DNA of 64,000 nt. It comes from Calothrix sp. C42_A2020_038. Lineage in GTDB: Bacteria > Cyanobacteriota > Cyanobacteriia > Cyanobacteriales > Nostocaceae. A program made the translations under genes and the position numbers. This document shows, piece by piece, positions 1 to 8,624 of the stretch. The notes beneath the pieces are model-generated. The model did no database searches and was not told the DNA's origin. It was given only the letters and a program-made list of their open reading frames with translations. The stretch is taken from positions 186,001-250,000 of the forward strand of contig JACYLQ010000022.1 in the NCBI GenBank assembly GCA_015272395.1, read 5' to 3'. Position 1 is the first letter of the stretch; each line of letters starts with the position of its first letter.

Positions 1-219
1 ACTTGTCAAAACTGTACCATCCCCACCTAGCACTAAAGCCAAGTCTATTTGTTGACTAACGGAAGCCAGAAATACTGGATAAGGATTATCCTTTGGCCCA
101 CTTGGTCCCATCAAGACTTGGCAGTTACGGTTTTCTAGTTGTTTAGCGCAAATTTCTGCCCAACGCTTGCTTTGAGCATCACGCGCTTTATAAGCAATAA
201 TTACCTGCTTTAGCTCCAC
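1..219 (-). CDS. nadK: NAD(+) kinase, N-terminal part (cut by window edge)
   Basis: Reading the minus strand from a GTG at 219 gives an open frame of 73 codons running off the window. It begins VELKQVIIAYKARDAQSK and contains LGGDGTV, the GGDGT nucleotide-binding motif of NAD kinases, which phosphorylate NAD to NADP in the cytosol. The start lies 7 bases after the ndhE stop, so it is probably co-transcribed with the ndh operon. No ATG is available in this frame nearby; a GTG start is my choice and a clear ribosome binding site is not visible. Family call is firm from the motif; the rest of the protein is outside the window. Confidence 0.85.
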   Translation of the reverse strand, partial: MELKQVIIAYKARDAQSKRWAEICAKQLENRNCQVLMGPSGPKDNPYPVFLASVSQQIDLALVLGGDGTVLTS

Positions 220-226
220 ACGACTA

Positions 227-532
227 CTACCATTTAAGGAGATTAAACTGCTCCATATCGACAGTATCGCGATTACGATAAATTGCCAATACTATAGCTA
301 ATCCTACCGCTGCTTCCGCTGCCGCTACAGTAATTACAAATACAGTGAACACTTGACCTTTAATTTCTGTTGGATCAAGGTAGTTAGAAAATGCCATCAA
401 GTTCAGGTTTACCGCGTTCAGCAGTAATTCGATCGACATTAGCACTCGGACGGCATTACGGCTAGTAATTAATCCGTAAATTCCGATACAAAATAGTGCG
501 GCTGCAAGTAGTAGAAAGTACTGAAGTTGCAT
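227..532 (-). CDS. ndhE: NAD(P)H-quinone oxidoreductase subunit 4L (NdhE)
   Basis: The 101-residue protein has three hydrophobic helices and the conserved [16 protein letters not shown] stretch in the second helix, typical of NuoK/NdhE. It is a small proton-channel membrane subunit of cyanobacterial NDH-1, which works in respiration and cyclic electron flow in the thylakoid membrane. Length equals the usual family length. It is last of the ndhA-ndhI-ndhG-ndhE series on the minus strand, about 210 bases after ndhG, with nadK directly behind it. Confidence 0.97.
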   Translation of the reverse strand: MQLQYFLLLAAALFCIGIYGLITSRNAVRVLMSIELLLNAVNLNLMAFSNYLDPTEIKGQVFTVFVITVAAAEAAVGLAIVLAIYRNRDTVDMEQFNLLKW

Positions 533-544
533 AAATTTATTTTC

Positions 545-740
545 AAAAGTTGGAAGTTGGAAGAGACGCTTCGGTTCCTCGCGTCTGTAAGGAGTTGGGA
601 ATTTGGAGTTGGAGTTAGGAATTGGGAATTGGGAGTTAGGAAGTTAGAATTCATAACTGATAACTCATAACTGATAACTCCATACAGAAGCTAGGAACCG
701 AAGCGTCTCTACTCCTAACTCATAACTCATAACTCCTAAA
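545..740. repeat. Degenerate short tandem repeats between ndhG and ndhE
   Basis: This spacer is built from variants of 7-10 base units such as AGTTGGAAGTTGG and AACTCATAACTGATAACTC. It also carries two opposed copies of GAGACGCTTCGGTTCC-type sequence (near 565 and 690), which pair as an inverted repeat. The same units recur at 1,960-2,085 and 5,935-5,998. Such low-complexity intergenic repeats are common in filamentous cyanobacteria. No coding sequence is seen here. Confidence 0.8.
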
Positions 741-742
741 TC

Positions 743-1345
743 TTATTCATTCTCGCTACCCGATGAAATTAATTCTCTGGGACGTTCGGGTAAGGTCAAG
801 ATTGTTTGTGGTAATTCCGAAGGAGTAACTTCAGGCAAGTACTCGCGACGCGCTAAGATGATTGCACCAACCATTGCAATTAGCAATAGGACAGACGCAA
901 GTTCAAATGGCAATAAATAATCACTAAAGAAATGTTCACCAATTAACACAATTGGTTGTGCTGCTGGTACAGCTGTAGATAGAGACCAAGGAGTTGCAAT
1001 TACCATTGCACTAAGTAGTGCAAATAGTCCAAAGCTGACTAATGCTGTCAATGCTTTCCGTACCCAAGCAGTAGGAAAGGGAACAAAATTCTGGCGTTTG
1101 TTTACCAGCATAATGGCAAACAAAATCAAAACGTTGATGGCGCCTACATAAACAAGTAGTTGTGCTGCGGCAACGAAGTCCGCATTCAGTAGCAAGTATA
1201 AACCAGCAATACTGACAAAAACTCCACCCAACAAAAAAGCGGAATAAACAATGTTGTCAAAAAGCACTACACCTAGCGCTGACCCAATCATCATCACCGC
1301 TAGGATAGCGAACGAAACAACTTGTACACCGGAAGCTAAATTCAC
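743..1345 (-). CDS. ndhG: NAD(P)H-quinone oxidoreductase subunit 6 (NdhG)
   Basis: This 200-residue membrane protein has five predicted hydrophobic segments and the NuoJ/NdhG hallmark in LVYVGAINVLILFAIML (about residues 63-79). It is a membrane-arm subunit of NDH-1. The start is 12 bases downstream of the ndhI stop, consistent with one transcript. The C-terminal tail after residue 170 is polar and variable, as usual for the family. Confidence 0.96.
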   Translation of the reverse strand: MNLASGVQVVSFAILAVMMIGSALGVVLFDNIVYSAFLLGGVFVSIAGLYLLLNADFVAAAQLLVYVGAINVLILFAIMLVNKRQNFVPFPTAWVRKALTALVSFGLFALLSAMVIATPWSLSTAVPAAQPIVLIGEHFFSDYLLPFELASVLLLIAMVGAIILARREYLPEVTPSELPQTILTLPERPRELISSGSENE

Positions 1346-1357
1346 TTTACTTGTCCT

Positions 1358-1942
1358 TTATTTTTCTGCTTGTTCAATTAAGTCTTCGGGACGGGCACCA
1401 GGACGAGGTGCGTCATCAGGAAGACCATGAGGTTCCATAACACCCTTCGGCAAGTAGACGAGTTCGCGTAATGGTGTCACCATTGGGTCTAAGGTTACTT
1501 TATAAGGCAAGCGACCAAGGGCAACGTTGTCGTAGTTTAACTCGTGGCGGTCGTATGTTGAAAGCTCGTACTCTTCTGTCATTGATAAACAGTTAGTAGG
1601 GCAGTATTCAACACAATTACCGCAAAAAATACAAACACCGAAGTCAATACTATAATGTTTGAGCTTTTTCTTCTTAGTTGCTTTGTCAAACTCCCAATCC
1701 ACTACAGGCAAGTTGATTGGACATACCCGTACACAAACTTCACAAGCGATACATTTATCAAATTCAAAATGGATTCGACCGCGAAAGCGTTCGCCAAGAA
1801 TTAACTTCTCGTAAGGATATTGAACAGTCACAGGACGACGTTGCATATGGTCGAAAGTTACAGAAAGACCTTCACCAATGTATTTTGCCGCTTGCACTGC
1901 TTCCTTCGCATAATCACCAACTTGTTTGAGGAATTTAAGCAT
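1358..1942 (-). CDS. ndhI: NAD(P)H-quinone oxidoreductase iron-sulfur subunit (NdhI)
   Basis: The 194-residue protein carries two CxxCxxCxxxCP motifs, with cysteines at 64/67/70/74 and 104/107/110/114. These bind the two 4Fe-4S clusters that pass electrons towards the quinone site at the junction of the NDH-1 arms. Length and motif spacing match cyanobacterial NdhI. It sits between ndhA and ndhG. A spacer of about 140 bases with degenerate repeats separates it from ndhA. Confidence 0.97.
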   Translation of the reverse strand: MLKFLKQVGDYAKEAVQAAKYIGEGLSVTFDHMQRRPVTVQYPYEKLILGERFRGRIHFEFDKCIACEVCVRVCPINLPVVDWEFDKATKKKKLKHYSIDFGVCIFCGNCVEYCPTNCLSMTEEYELSTYDRHELNYDNVALGRLPYKVTLDPMVTPLRELVYLPKGVMEPHGLPDDAPRPGARPEDLIEQAEK

Positions 1943-1959
1943 AGTGTCTCTCTCTTAAA

Positions 1960-2085
1960 GTTATGAGTTAACAGTTAGGAGTTATGAGTTATCAGTTGGG
2001 AGTTGGAAGTTAGTAGTTAAGGCTAAATAAAAACTTGTAACTCTATCTATTCTTTAACTCATAACTCATAACTCATAACTCTTTA
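1960..2085. repeat. Degenerate short repeats between ndhA and ndhI
   Basis: Variants of GTTATGAGTTATCAGTTGGG and AACTCATAACTC recur here, the same unit family as at 545-740. The insertion lies inside an operon, so transcription probably reads through it. Nothing coding is seen. Confidence 0.75.
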
Positions 2086-3201
2086 GCCTCCAAAAGCAAC
2101 GGGGAAAGCTAATTTCAGAGCCGCTGTCAACAGTAAGTTTACTAATGCTACTGGTAACAAAAACTTCCAACCTAAGTCTAGAAGTTGGTCAATGCGAACT
2201 CGTGGCACTGTCCAACGTAGCAAAATTGCCAAGAATACAAGGAAGTAAGCTTTAAGTACAGTCATAGTTATACCCAATGAGGCTGTTATTACCTGCAACA
2301 CTGGGTCTGTAACACTGACTCCCAACCAACTTGCAATCAAATTGATTGGAACTGGAAAATCCCAACCACCGAGATATAAAACTGATACAAGTAAGGCTGA
2401 GAGTACTAGGTTAACGTAGGAGCTTAGGTAAAAAAGCGCGAACTTCATGCCTGAATATTCGGTTTGATACCCTGCAACTAATTCTTCTTCAGCTTCGGGT
2501 AAGTCAAATGGCATACGTTCGCACTCTGCCAAAGCTGCTATCCAAAATATAATGAATCCTACTGGCTGGCGCCAAACGTTCCAACCTAAGATGCCATAGC
2601 CTGATTGTTGATTGACAATATCAACAGTACTAAGGCTGTTTGACATCATCGCGATTGCTAGTACTGCTAGCGCTAGCGGAATTTCATAACTGATTGATTG
2701 CGCTGCTGCTCGCAATCCACCTAGGAGCGAATATTTATTATTGGATGCATAACCTGCCATCAACAACCCAATTGGTTGAACGCTGGATAAGGCAATCCAT
2801 AAAAATACACCCATCCCAACATCAGTGATTACCAAGTTTTGTCCAAACGGTACTATCAGATAAGACAAAAATACTGGTAATACAACAATGATTGGACCGA
2901 GGGTGAATAGTAGAGGGTCTGCCAAAGCAGGAACTACATCTTCTTTAAAAACCAGTTTTAGACCATCTGCTACTGGCGCCAGTAATCCCAAAGGACCTAT
3001 ATATTCAGGACCAATCCGCTGTTGTGCTGCCGCTGAAATCTTCCGTTCGAGCCATACACAGACTAATACCCCAACAGTGGCACCAATCAGCATCAGTATC
3101 ATTGGTAAAGGCATCCAGATCGCCTTTGCAGTACCTGCTGGCAGTCCCAATTGTTTGAGGGAGTCAATAAAAGTTCCTTGCAGATCAATTCCTGAGTTCA
3201 T
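2083..3201 (-). CDS. ndhA: NAD(P)H-quinone oxidoreductase subunit 1 (NdhA)
   Basis: This 372-residue, eight-helix membrane protein is the NuoH/NdhA subunit that forms the quinone-binding chamber. Family signatures are visible: [20 protein letters not shown] near residue 60, and [20 protein letters not shown] near residue 224 with its acidic cluster. It is the first gene of the ndhA-I-G-E operon. Length is normal for cyanobacteria. Confidence 0.97.
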   Translation of the reverse strand: MNSGIDLQGTFIDSLKQLGLPAGTAKAIWMPLPMILMLIGATVGVLVCVWLERKISAAAQQRIGPEYIGPLGLLAPVADGLKLVFKEDVVPALADPLLFTLGPIIVVLPVFLSYLIVPFGQNLVITDVGMGVFLWIALSSVQPIGLLMAGYASNNKYSLLGGLRAAAQSISYEIPLALAVLAIAMMSNSLSTVDIVNQQSGYGILGWNVWRQPVGFIIFWIAALAECERMPFDLPEAEEELVAGYQTEYSGMKFALFYLSSYVNLVLSALLVSVLYLGGWDFPVPINLIASWLGVSVTDPVLQVITASLGITMTVLKAYFLVFLAILLRWTVPRVRIDQLLDLGWKFLLPVALVNLLLTAALKLAFPVAFGG

Positions 3202-3553
3202 TTTTCCGCTCTTTAAGTCAACTAGAGGCTAAGGGTAACTATCCCTACGTAGTTATTGATTTATTTCGCATGTAAACAAATGTCAACTCACTCGGCTCTT
3301 TGTTAAGAACAATAAGGTAAGTTCAAGATTTTTTGCAACCCCATGCTTAGTATATCGTTGGATTGTTTTTGCCTCATCAAAACCAATACGATTTTCTGCC
3401 TATAGTATGGATTGAAGGAGTAAAAATTAGAAACTAGGAGCCAAGGGTTCCATACTTCTCGCTGGCATCGGTGTGTGACGCTACAATCATTTTTATTCTT
3501 CAAACGAAGTTTATGGTTTTGTCGCGTCACGCACCCTAGTTCCAAACTCTTAT
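3202..3553. other. Spacer between ndhA and gltA
   Basis: About 350 bases between two minus-strand genes. It should hold the ndhA promoter, but no clear -35/-10 pair stands out. An 80-codon open frame at 3,303-3,545 has no recognisable motif and a composition unlike its neighbours, so I do not call it a gene. Confidence 0.5.
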
Positions 3554-4690
3554 TTACCGCTTCTCAATCGGTATATAGCTAGCTTCATGGCGCCCGTTAT
3601 ATACTTGAGTTGGGCGAAAAATCCGGTTTTCTGCTAGCTGTTCCTTCCAATGTGCTAACCAACCTGCAACGCGGGCGATTGCAAAAATTGGAGTGAACAA
3701 GTCAGTTGGAATCCCCATTTTTCTATAAACTAAGCCGGAGTAAAAGTCAACGTTAGGATAAATACCCTTATGACTGAGCTTTTCTTCTACAACCCGCTCC
3801 ATTTCCTGGGCAATATCGAAGTATTTGTCATGCCCAAATTTGGTAAACAGTTTTTCGGCTAAATTCTGTAAAATAGTAGCGCGTGGATCTTTGACCTTGT
3901 AGACACGGTGCCCAAAGCCCATGATTTTAGCTTTGCGCTGTATACAATCCTCAATGTAAGGACGTACATTTTCAACAGAATCAATATCTTCTAGCATCTG
4001 GATAACTTCTTCGTTTGCTCCACCATGTAATGGGCCTCCCAAAGTCCCGACTGCACTTGCAACTACAGCGTATGGGTCAGTTAAAGTTGATGCTGTTACT
4101 CGCGCACTAAAAGTAGAAGCATTCATTGTATGTTCAGCGTGGAGAATCAAACATACATCAAAAACGTGAGCCGCTAATGGGTCGGGTATCTTCTCGTTCA
4201 GCATGTACAAGAAATTACCCGCATAATCAAGTTCATCATGTGGACGCACTGGATCATTACCTTTCCGCATCAGCTGAAATGCTGCTACCATAGTCGGGAT
4301 TGTTGCCAGCAAACGTACTACAGCGTCCCTAATATACGCTGGGTTATGCAAATCACGCCTTGAATAAAATAAACCTAGTGCAGCAGCAGAAGCTTGTAAA
4401 GCATCCATTGGGTGACCGCTTTCTGGAAACGATTTCATCATGTCGCGGATGCGGTATTTAATCCGGCGATGCATATTGACTTCTTCTTCAAAAGCTGACA
4501 GTTCATCTTTAGTCGGAAGTTCACCCCAAATTAAGAGGTACGCTGTCTCCAAAAACGTACTCTTCTGTGCTAGTTCCTCGATTCGGATGCCACGATATTC
4601 AAGAAGTCCTTTTTGCCCATCGACAAAACTAATGCTAGATTCGGCGGCAGGAATGCCTTCCAAACCGGGCTTGTATTCGCACACCATCAT
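3554..4690 (-). CDS. gltA: Citrate synthase
   Basis: This 378-residue cytosolic enzyme condenses oxaloacetate and acetyl-CoA to citrate. In cyanobacteria this feeds 2-oxoglutarate for nitrogen assimilation. Catalytic residues are seen in context: His222 in GPLHGGANEE, His261 in GFGHRVYK and Asp315 in PNVDFYSG; the LHAEHTMNAST substrate motif is at 183-193. Length fits the short bacterial type. Two consecutive ATG codons occur at the start; either could be used. It stands alone with no evident operon partner. Confidence 0.96.
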   Translation of the reverse strand: MMVCEYKPGLEGIPAAESSISFVDGQKGLLEYRGIRIEELAQKSTFLETAYLLIWGELPTKDELSAFEEEVNMHRRIKYRIRDMMKSFPESGHPMDALQASAAALGLFYSRRDLHNPAYIRDAVVRLLATIPTMVAAFQLMRKGNDPVRPHDELDYAGNFLYMLNEKIPDPLAAHVFDVCLILHAEHTMNASTFSARVTASTLTDPYAVVASAVGTLGGPLHGGANEEVIQMLEDIDSVENVRPYIEDCIQRKAKIMGFGHRVYKVKDPRATILQNLAEKLFTKFGHDKYFDIAQEMERVVEEKLSHKGIYPNVDFYSGLVYRKMGIPTDLFTPIFAIARVAGWLAHWKEQLAENRIFRPTQVYNGRHEASYIPIEKR

Positions 4691-4803
4691 GGCAATACCA
4701 TCAGAATAGTTAAACAGTTGCTCAGGCTTAACTTACCAGAAACACTGACCGCCATAACAGTATCCGTTCTAACAGATTTATTCTCTGAAACGTCGAATAT
4801 CTA

Positions 4804-5295
4804 TTAGAGGATGTATTTGGGTGGTATCAATAGAAACATTTGACCACGACCCAAAGGAGCAGTTTCTGGTAGCTTTATCCCGATCATACCCGCTTTTTTT
4901 AGGACTAAGCCGCCTTTGGCTGTGCCCCACACCAAAAGCTCTGCCCAGTTACCTAAATCTGGTTCGTGTCCAACAAGCACTAGCTTACTTTCAGGAGAAA
5001 AATTTTGATCAATTAGCCAATGTTCTATCCAAGCCGATAAACTACCGTCAGGCGCCAGGTAACTTGATATTTCTATTTTATCGCTAAGTCCAGCTTCCAT
5101 CAGTATTTCTGCCGTTTGATGCGCGCGCACTAAAGGACTAGTAAGAATCAAATCAAACTTTATACCTACTTCACCAATTCGGGCGGCAATTTTCTCTGTT
5201 TTGTGCCGTCCTTCTTTAGTTAGCTTACGTTTTTCATCTTCGATTGCCGAGCTTCGTTCTTCGGCGATACCATGACGAAATAAATATAGTTCCAT
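4804..5295 (-). CDS. sixA: Phosphohistidine phosphatase SixA-like
   Basis: The 163-residue protein belongs to the histidine phosphatase (phosphoglycerate-mutase-like) superfamily. The catalytic RHG motif is at residues 7-9 (LYLFRHGIAEE), a second conserved histidine is His110 in LVGHEPDLG, and TSPLVRAHQTAEIL (about 52-65) carries the conserved arginine. SixA removes phosphate from histidine-phosphotransfer proteins. Its true substrate here cannot be read from sequence. It is monocistronic, about 110 bases downstream of the gltA start on the same strand. Confidence 0.88.
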   Translation of the reverse strand: MELYLFRHGIAEERSSAIEDEKRKLTKEGRHKTEKIAARIGEVGIKFDLILTSPLVRAHQTAEILMEAGLSDKIEISSYLAPDGSLSAWIEHWLIDQNFSPESKLVLVGHEPDLGNWAELLVWGTAKGGLVLKKAGMIGIKLPETAPLGRGQMFLLIPPKYIL

Positions 5296-5526
5296 AATTT
5301 CTATTCTTTTTCATAACTTAATATGGATATATAGCAATCCTAATATGAGTTATAAGAATTATATCTACTGGTCTATGTCATTAATTTTGGGTGGTATAAA
5401 TAATATCTTGTGGTTGAGGTATTATTGCCTGAACGCTGCACAGGCAATAATGCCTTTGCGACAATCCAGTATTTACGCTCTCAAGGTATTGACCCAGATA
5501 ATTTGCCTACAGGTTGACCAAAAATC

Positions 5527-5898
5527 ATGGACGCAGAGGAATTAATACAACGCTACAAACAAGGGGAGCGTAACTTTTCTGGGGTTAACTTGAGTAAAGC
5601 CAAACTCATTGGCGCCTATTTACCCGGAATAAATCTATGGGGAGCAGATTTAACAGGTGCTAACCTCGCAAAAGCTAAACTATGGGGAGCAAACTTATCT
5701 AGTGCAAATTTAGCTTCTTCAAATTTAACGCGAGCAAATATAAGCGGCGCCAACTTGCAACAAGCCAACCTTAGAGGCGCCCGTCTCTACTATATAAAAT
5801 GCTATGGGGCTAACTTTATTGATTCTATCTATGACTCAAGTACAAAGTTTTCGCGAGGTTTTGTGCCTAGTAAATATAACATGCAACTTTTTGAATAA
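5527..5898 (+). CDS. Pentapeptide-repeat protein
   Basis: This 123-residue protein consists mostly of A(N/D)LxG-type pentapeptides from about residue 18 to 95 (for example GADLTGANLAKAKLWGANLS), which fold as a right-handed quadrilateral beta helix. The short N-terminus MDAEELIQRYKQGERNF is the standard cap seen in many cyanobacterial members. Function is unknown. The tail after residue 100 is not repetitive. Possible co-transcribed partners are absent. Confidence 0.88.
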   Translation: MDAEELIQRYKQGERNFSGVNLSKAKLIGAYLPGINLWGADLTGANLAKAKLWGANLSSANLASSNLTRANISGANLQQANLRGARLYYIKCYGANFIDSIYDSSTKFSRGFVPSKYNMQLFE

Positions 5899-5904
5899 CT
5901 CCAC

Positions 5905-5998
5905 TCCTGCGTACAGACGCGATTAAATAGCCCTGCGGGCATCGCCTGGGCGCCGAAGCGTCTCTAATCCGCGCCTCCTAACTCCTAACTCCTGCTAA
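5905..5998. repeat. Intergenic repeats before rnz stop
   Basis: The stretch contains CCGAAGCGTCTCTA and runs of CCTAACTCCTAACTCC. The GAGACGCTTCGG unit also occurs at about 565 and 690. These are dispersed cyanobacterial intergenic repeats; the last 20 bases overlap the 3' end of rnz. Confidence 0.6.
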
Positions 5999-6937
5999 CT
6001 CTTTTTCACGTCGTCGTGGGACTTCATAGGTCATGAAATCATAAGCCATATCCGTATTTGGAAAAATCGCGCGCGCTTCTAGGAGCAAGTCTTTAAGTTC
6101 CAAGCTATTACCTGGAGCATAGCGAGGGCTAAAGTGAGTCATGATTAAGCGATGGGTTCCAGATGCAAGTGCAGTTTGTGCAGCCATTGTAGTTGTGGAA
6201 TGCAAACGCTGAAAAGCCATGTCCGCATCTTGGTGAGCAAAAGTGGCTTCGTGGATCAAAACGTCTGCGTCTTTTGCTAGTTCAACGGCGCCATCACAAA
6301 ATACAGTATCGGTACAATAAGCGATTTTACGCCCGATTTCTGTTGGACCACAAAGTTCAGTGCCATTAATAATGCGTCCATCGCTCAGAGTCACAGTTTC
6401 ACCACGTTTGAGTTGACCGTAAATACGTCCAGGAGGTATCTCTAGCGCTTTGGCTTTTTCGACATCAAAGCGTCCTGGTCGGTCTTTTTCTTCAATACGA
6501 TATCCAAATGCGGGAATACGATGATGCAGTTGACCACAAACAACTCGAAATTCTTCGTCTTCCCACACAACTCCTGGACGGACAGTATGAACTTTAACCG
6601 GATAAGAGAAATGTGTGTGCGAGTAGCGCGAACAAGCTTGGAGATACTCGTTTAAACCACCTGGACCGTAAATATCAACCCGATCTACGTTACCTGCTAA
6701 ACCACAACTTGCCAAAAGCCCCATTAATCCAAATATATGGTCCCCGTGCATGTGAGTAATAAATATTCGAGACAACTGGCTAATTCTCAATTCACTTCTC
6801 AATATCTGATGCTGTGTACCCTCTCCACAGTCAAACAACCACAAATCTGCTCTCTGTGGTAATCTCAAGGCTACACTCGAAACGTTGCGCGCTCGCGTTG
6901 GTACTCCGGAACTTGTCCCTAAAAATGTTATCTGCAC
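5978..6937 (-). CDS. rnz: Ribonuclease Z
   Basis: This 319-residue metallo-beta-lactamase-fold endonuclease removes 3' trailers from tRNA precursors. The zinc motif THMHGDH (His62, His64, Asp66, His67) and the downstream [13 protein letters not shown] and MTHFSPRY blocks (exosite and metal ligands) are complete. N-terminal [14 protein letters not shown] matches the family start exactly. Length is normal for the short bacterial form. Confidence 0.96.
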   Translation of the reverse strand: MQITFLGTSSGVPTRARNVSSVALRLPQRADLWLFDCGEGTQHQILRSELRISQLSRIFITHMHGDHIFGLMGLLASCGLAGNVDRVDIYGPGGLNEYLQACSRYSHTHFSYPVKVHTVRPGVVWEDEEFRVVCGQLHHRIPAFGYRIEEKDRPGRFDVEKAKALEIPPGRIYGQLKRGETVTLSDGRIINGTELCGPTEIGRKIAYCTDTVFCDGAVELAKDADVLIHEATFAHQDADMAFQRLHSTTTMAAQTALASGTHRLIMTHFSPRYAPGNSLELKDLLLEARAIFPNTDMAYDFMTYEVPRRREKELAGVRS

Positions 6938-8624
6938 GGTTTTTTCTTAGGCTTTTATGCTGCTTACTTAAGGCGCCTACATAATATATAGTTACATGGA
7001 AAACTCAAAATCGTCCCAAATCGATCAAAACCACTAAATTCATAATGTTACCAAAATATATCTCTCAAGATAGATGCAAATATCATTTGCCTTTTAAATG
7101 GTTATTTATTTATCTAAATACGGCAAAGTGTGTATAAACTTTTATCTAAAAATTAAGCACAAAAACGTTATATAGCAGTAAAGTAATTTACTTAAATTAT
7201 GAATAACATTATATCTCATAGTCTAGAAACCATATATATTTTTTCGATGAAATTTTTCGTTACTTTTTAGCGATAACGTGAAGATTAAGAGTTACTATTG
7301 ACAATAATCATGAAAATGTAATAATAAATACTGACAGTTTAATAAAAGTGAGACACGTAAGTGTGGTAAAGCCTACTTAACTTAAACTTTGTAATATTAA
7401 ACCTTAATAATATATGGTCAGAAAATTGCAAGTAAAATTTAAGTGGGTACTATGAGTTGCTACACACTTTTATTCGTGTTAGTTTCGACTACCTGGATTA
7501 ATGTGAAGTAATTTTGCCAATTTCCAAAAAATGCCAAAATGGCATAAAATTTCGATTTATCCAAGTAAATTCTCACTTTTTGGACTATCATAGTAGATGT
7601 CTGAATCGCCAAAGTAAATAGGCGCGGCATAGAAGCATCGCGAAGTTGTGGTTTTCCACGATTTAAGTTGTTCCCATAAGATAATTGTTTGGTTCAAATC
7701 TGATTTTGGATTTGAAACTGCTTACCTAAAGAGACTATAGTCTTAATATATTAAAAAGATAGTTAAACTTTAGAATTGGAGGTTTATCACGAAAGATTCG
7801 CTATGATGCTTTTAGCATCTGAGCTTTCTGATATACGCTAATGTCACTACAGTGAGACTGTAAATAATCGTAGGTGCCTGTTTCTGATTCTTGATGTTAG
7901 ATGTATATCTAAACCCTTGATTGAAGATTTTAAAGTCTGTCAAGCAGCTAAGTATTTTTATAAGCTCGGTACATATCGAGATAATTGAGAAACTAACTAA
8001 AAATATTTCTCAAAGCCTGTTAATTGTCAAAATGTACCTCTAATTAGGAAAACTTCCCCATAGATTGGCGATCGTAAGGGGAAGGTAACCTAATGAAGTT
8101 ACATATCACTAAAGCAGTTTACTAACTTGGCGAAGTTAGTTAACTAAGCAACTGTGACCTGGTCAGAGGATTTTATCAGTTGCCAAGAACTTTTGTGCCT
8201 GAATTTAGTTGATAGTTACTTACTTAGAATTATGTCACGAAAAGTATCAAAAAGACAAGTTTCAAGCCTAAGATTTTTGCAAAGTTATCAAAGTTGTTAC
8301 GATGGCTTTGTGAGGTTTCTCAGACAAAGGTTACAGTTGTACAGGGTTTTATAAACATTCAAAAAGCAATTCAGAATGCAAAGTCGAAATTGCTAGAGCT
8401 TAAACACAACTAAATTGTATTGATTTGGCTAATAGTTACAAATACACCCGAAATCAGCTTTCAAATAACCTTCAAATAGCAGGTTAAATGTGTATGTAAA
8501 GACTAAATTGACTATGAGCTATTTGGTTATTTTCTGATTTGCGAGAGTGCTTTTTGACTAAATCTTATGTTCATAAATTTTTGTATCAGTATTTTAAAGT
8601 TAAACTGACTTGAGAGGCTGGAAA
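6938..8624. other. Long AT-rich gene-free region upstream of the exporter operon
   Basis: About 1.7 kb without a convincing gene on either strand. A 66-codon frame at 8,154-8,354 has no motif and no ribosome binding site. A 19-codon frame at about 7,451 and a 12-codon frame at about 7,803 are also unconvincing. The stretch is strongly AT-rich and holds one good hairpin (8,117-8,144). It could contain the exporter promoter and long leader, an unrecognised non-coding RNA, or decayed sequence. Confidence 0.5.
8117..8144. repeat. Hairpin in the exporter upstream region
   Basis: GTTTACTAACTT (8,117-8,128) pairs with AAGTTAGTTAAC (8,133-8,144) with one mismatch across a GGCG loop. No T-run follows. 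It may be a leader element of the downstream transcript or a protein-binding inverted repeat. Confidence 0.5.

Noticed and set aside
541-742. CRISPR array
   Set aside because: The repeats are short, degenerate and tandem without unique spacers; no cas genes in the window.
3303-3545. 80-codon minus-strand frame between ndhA and gltA
   Set aside because: No motif, odd composition, and it lies in a spacer with no ribosome site.
5345-5545. 66-codon plus-strand frame before the pentapeptide gene
   Set aside because: No motif and no ribosome site; overlaps the real start at 5,527.
8154-8354. 66-codon frame in the long gene-free region
   Set aside because: No recognisable motif or ribosome site; the sequence around it is AT-rich and non-coding in character.
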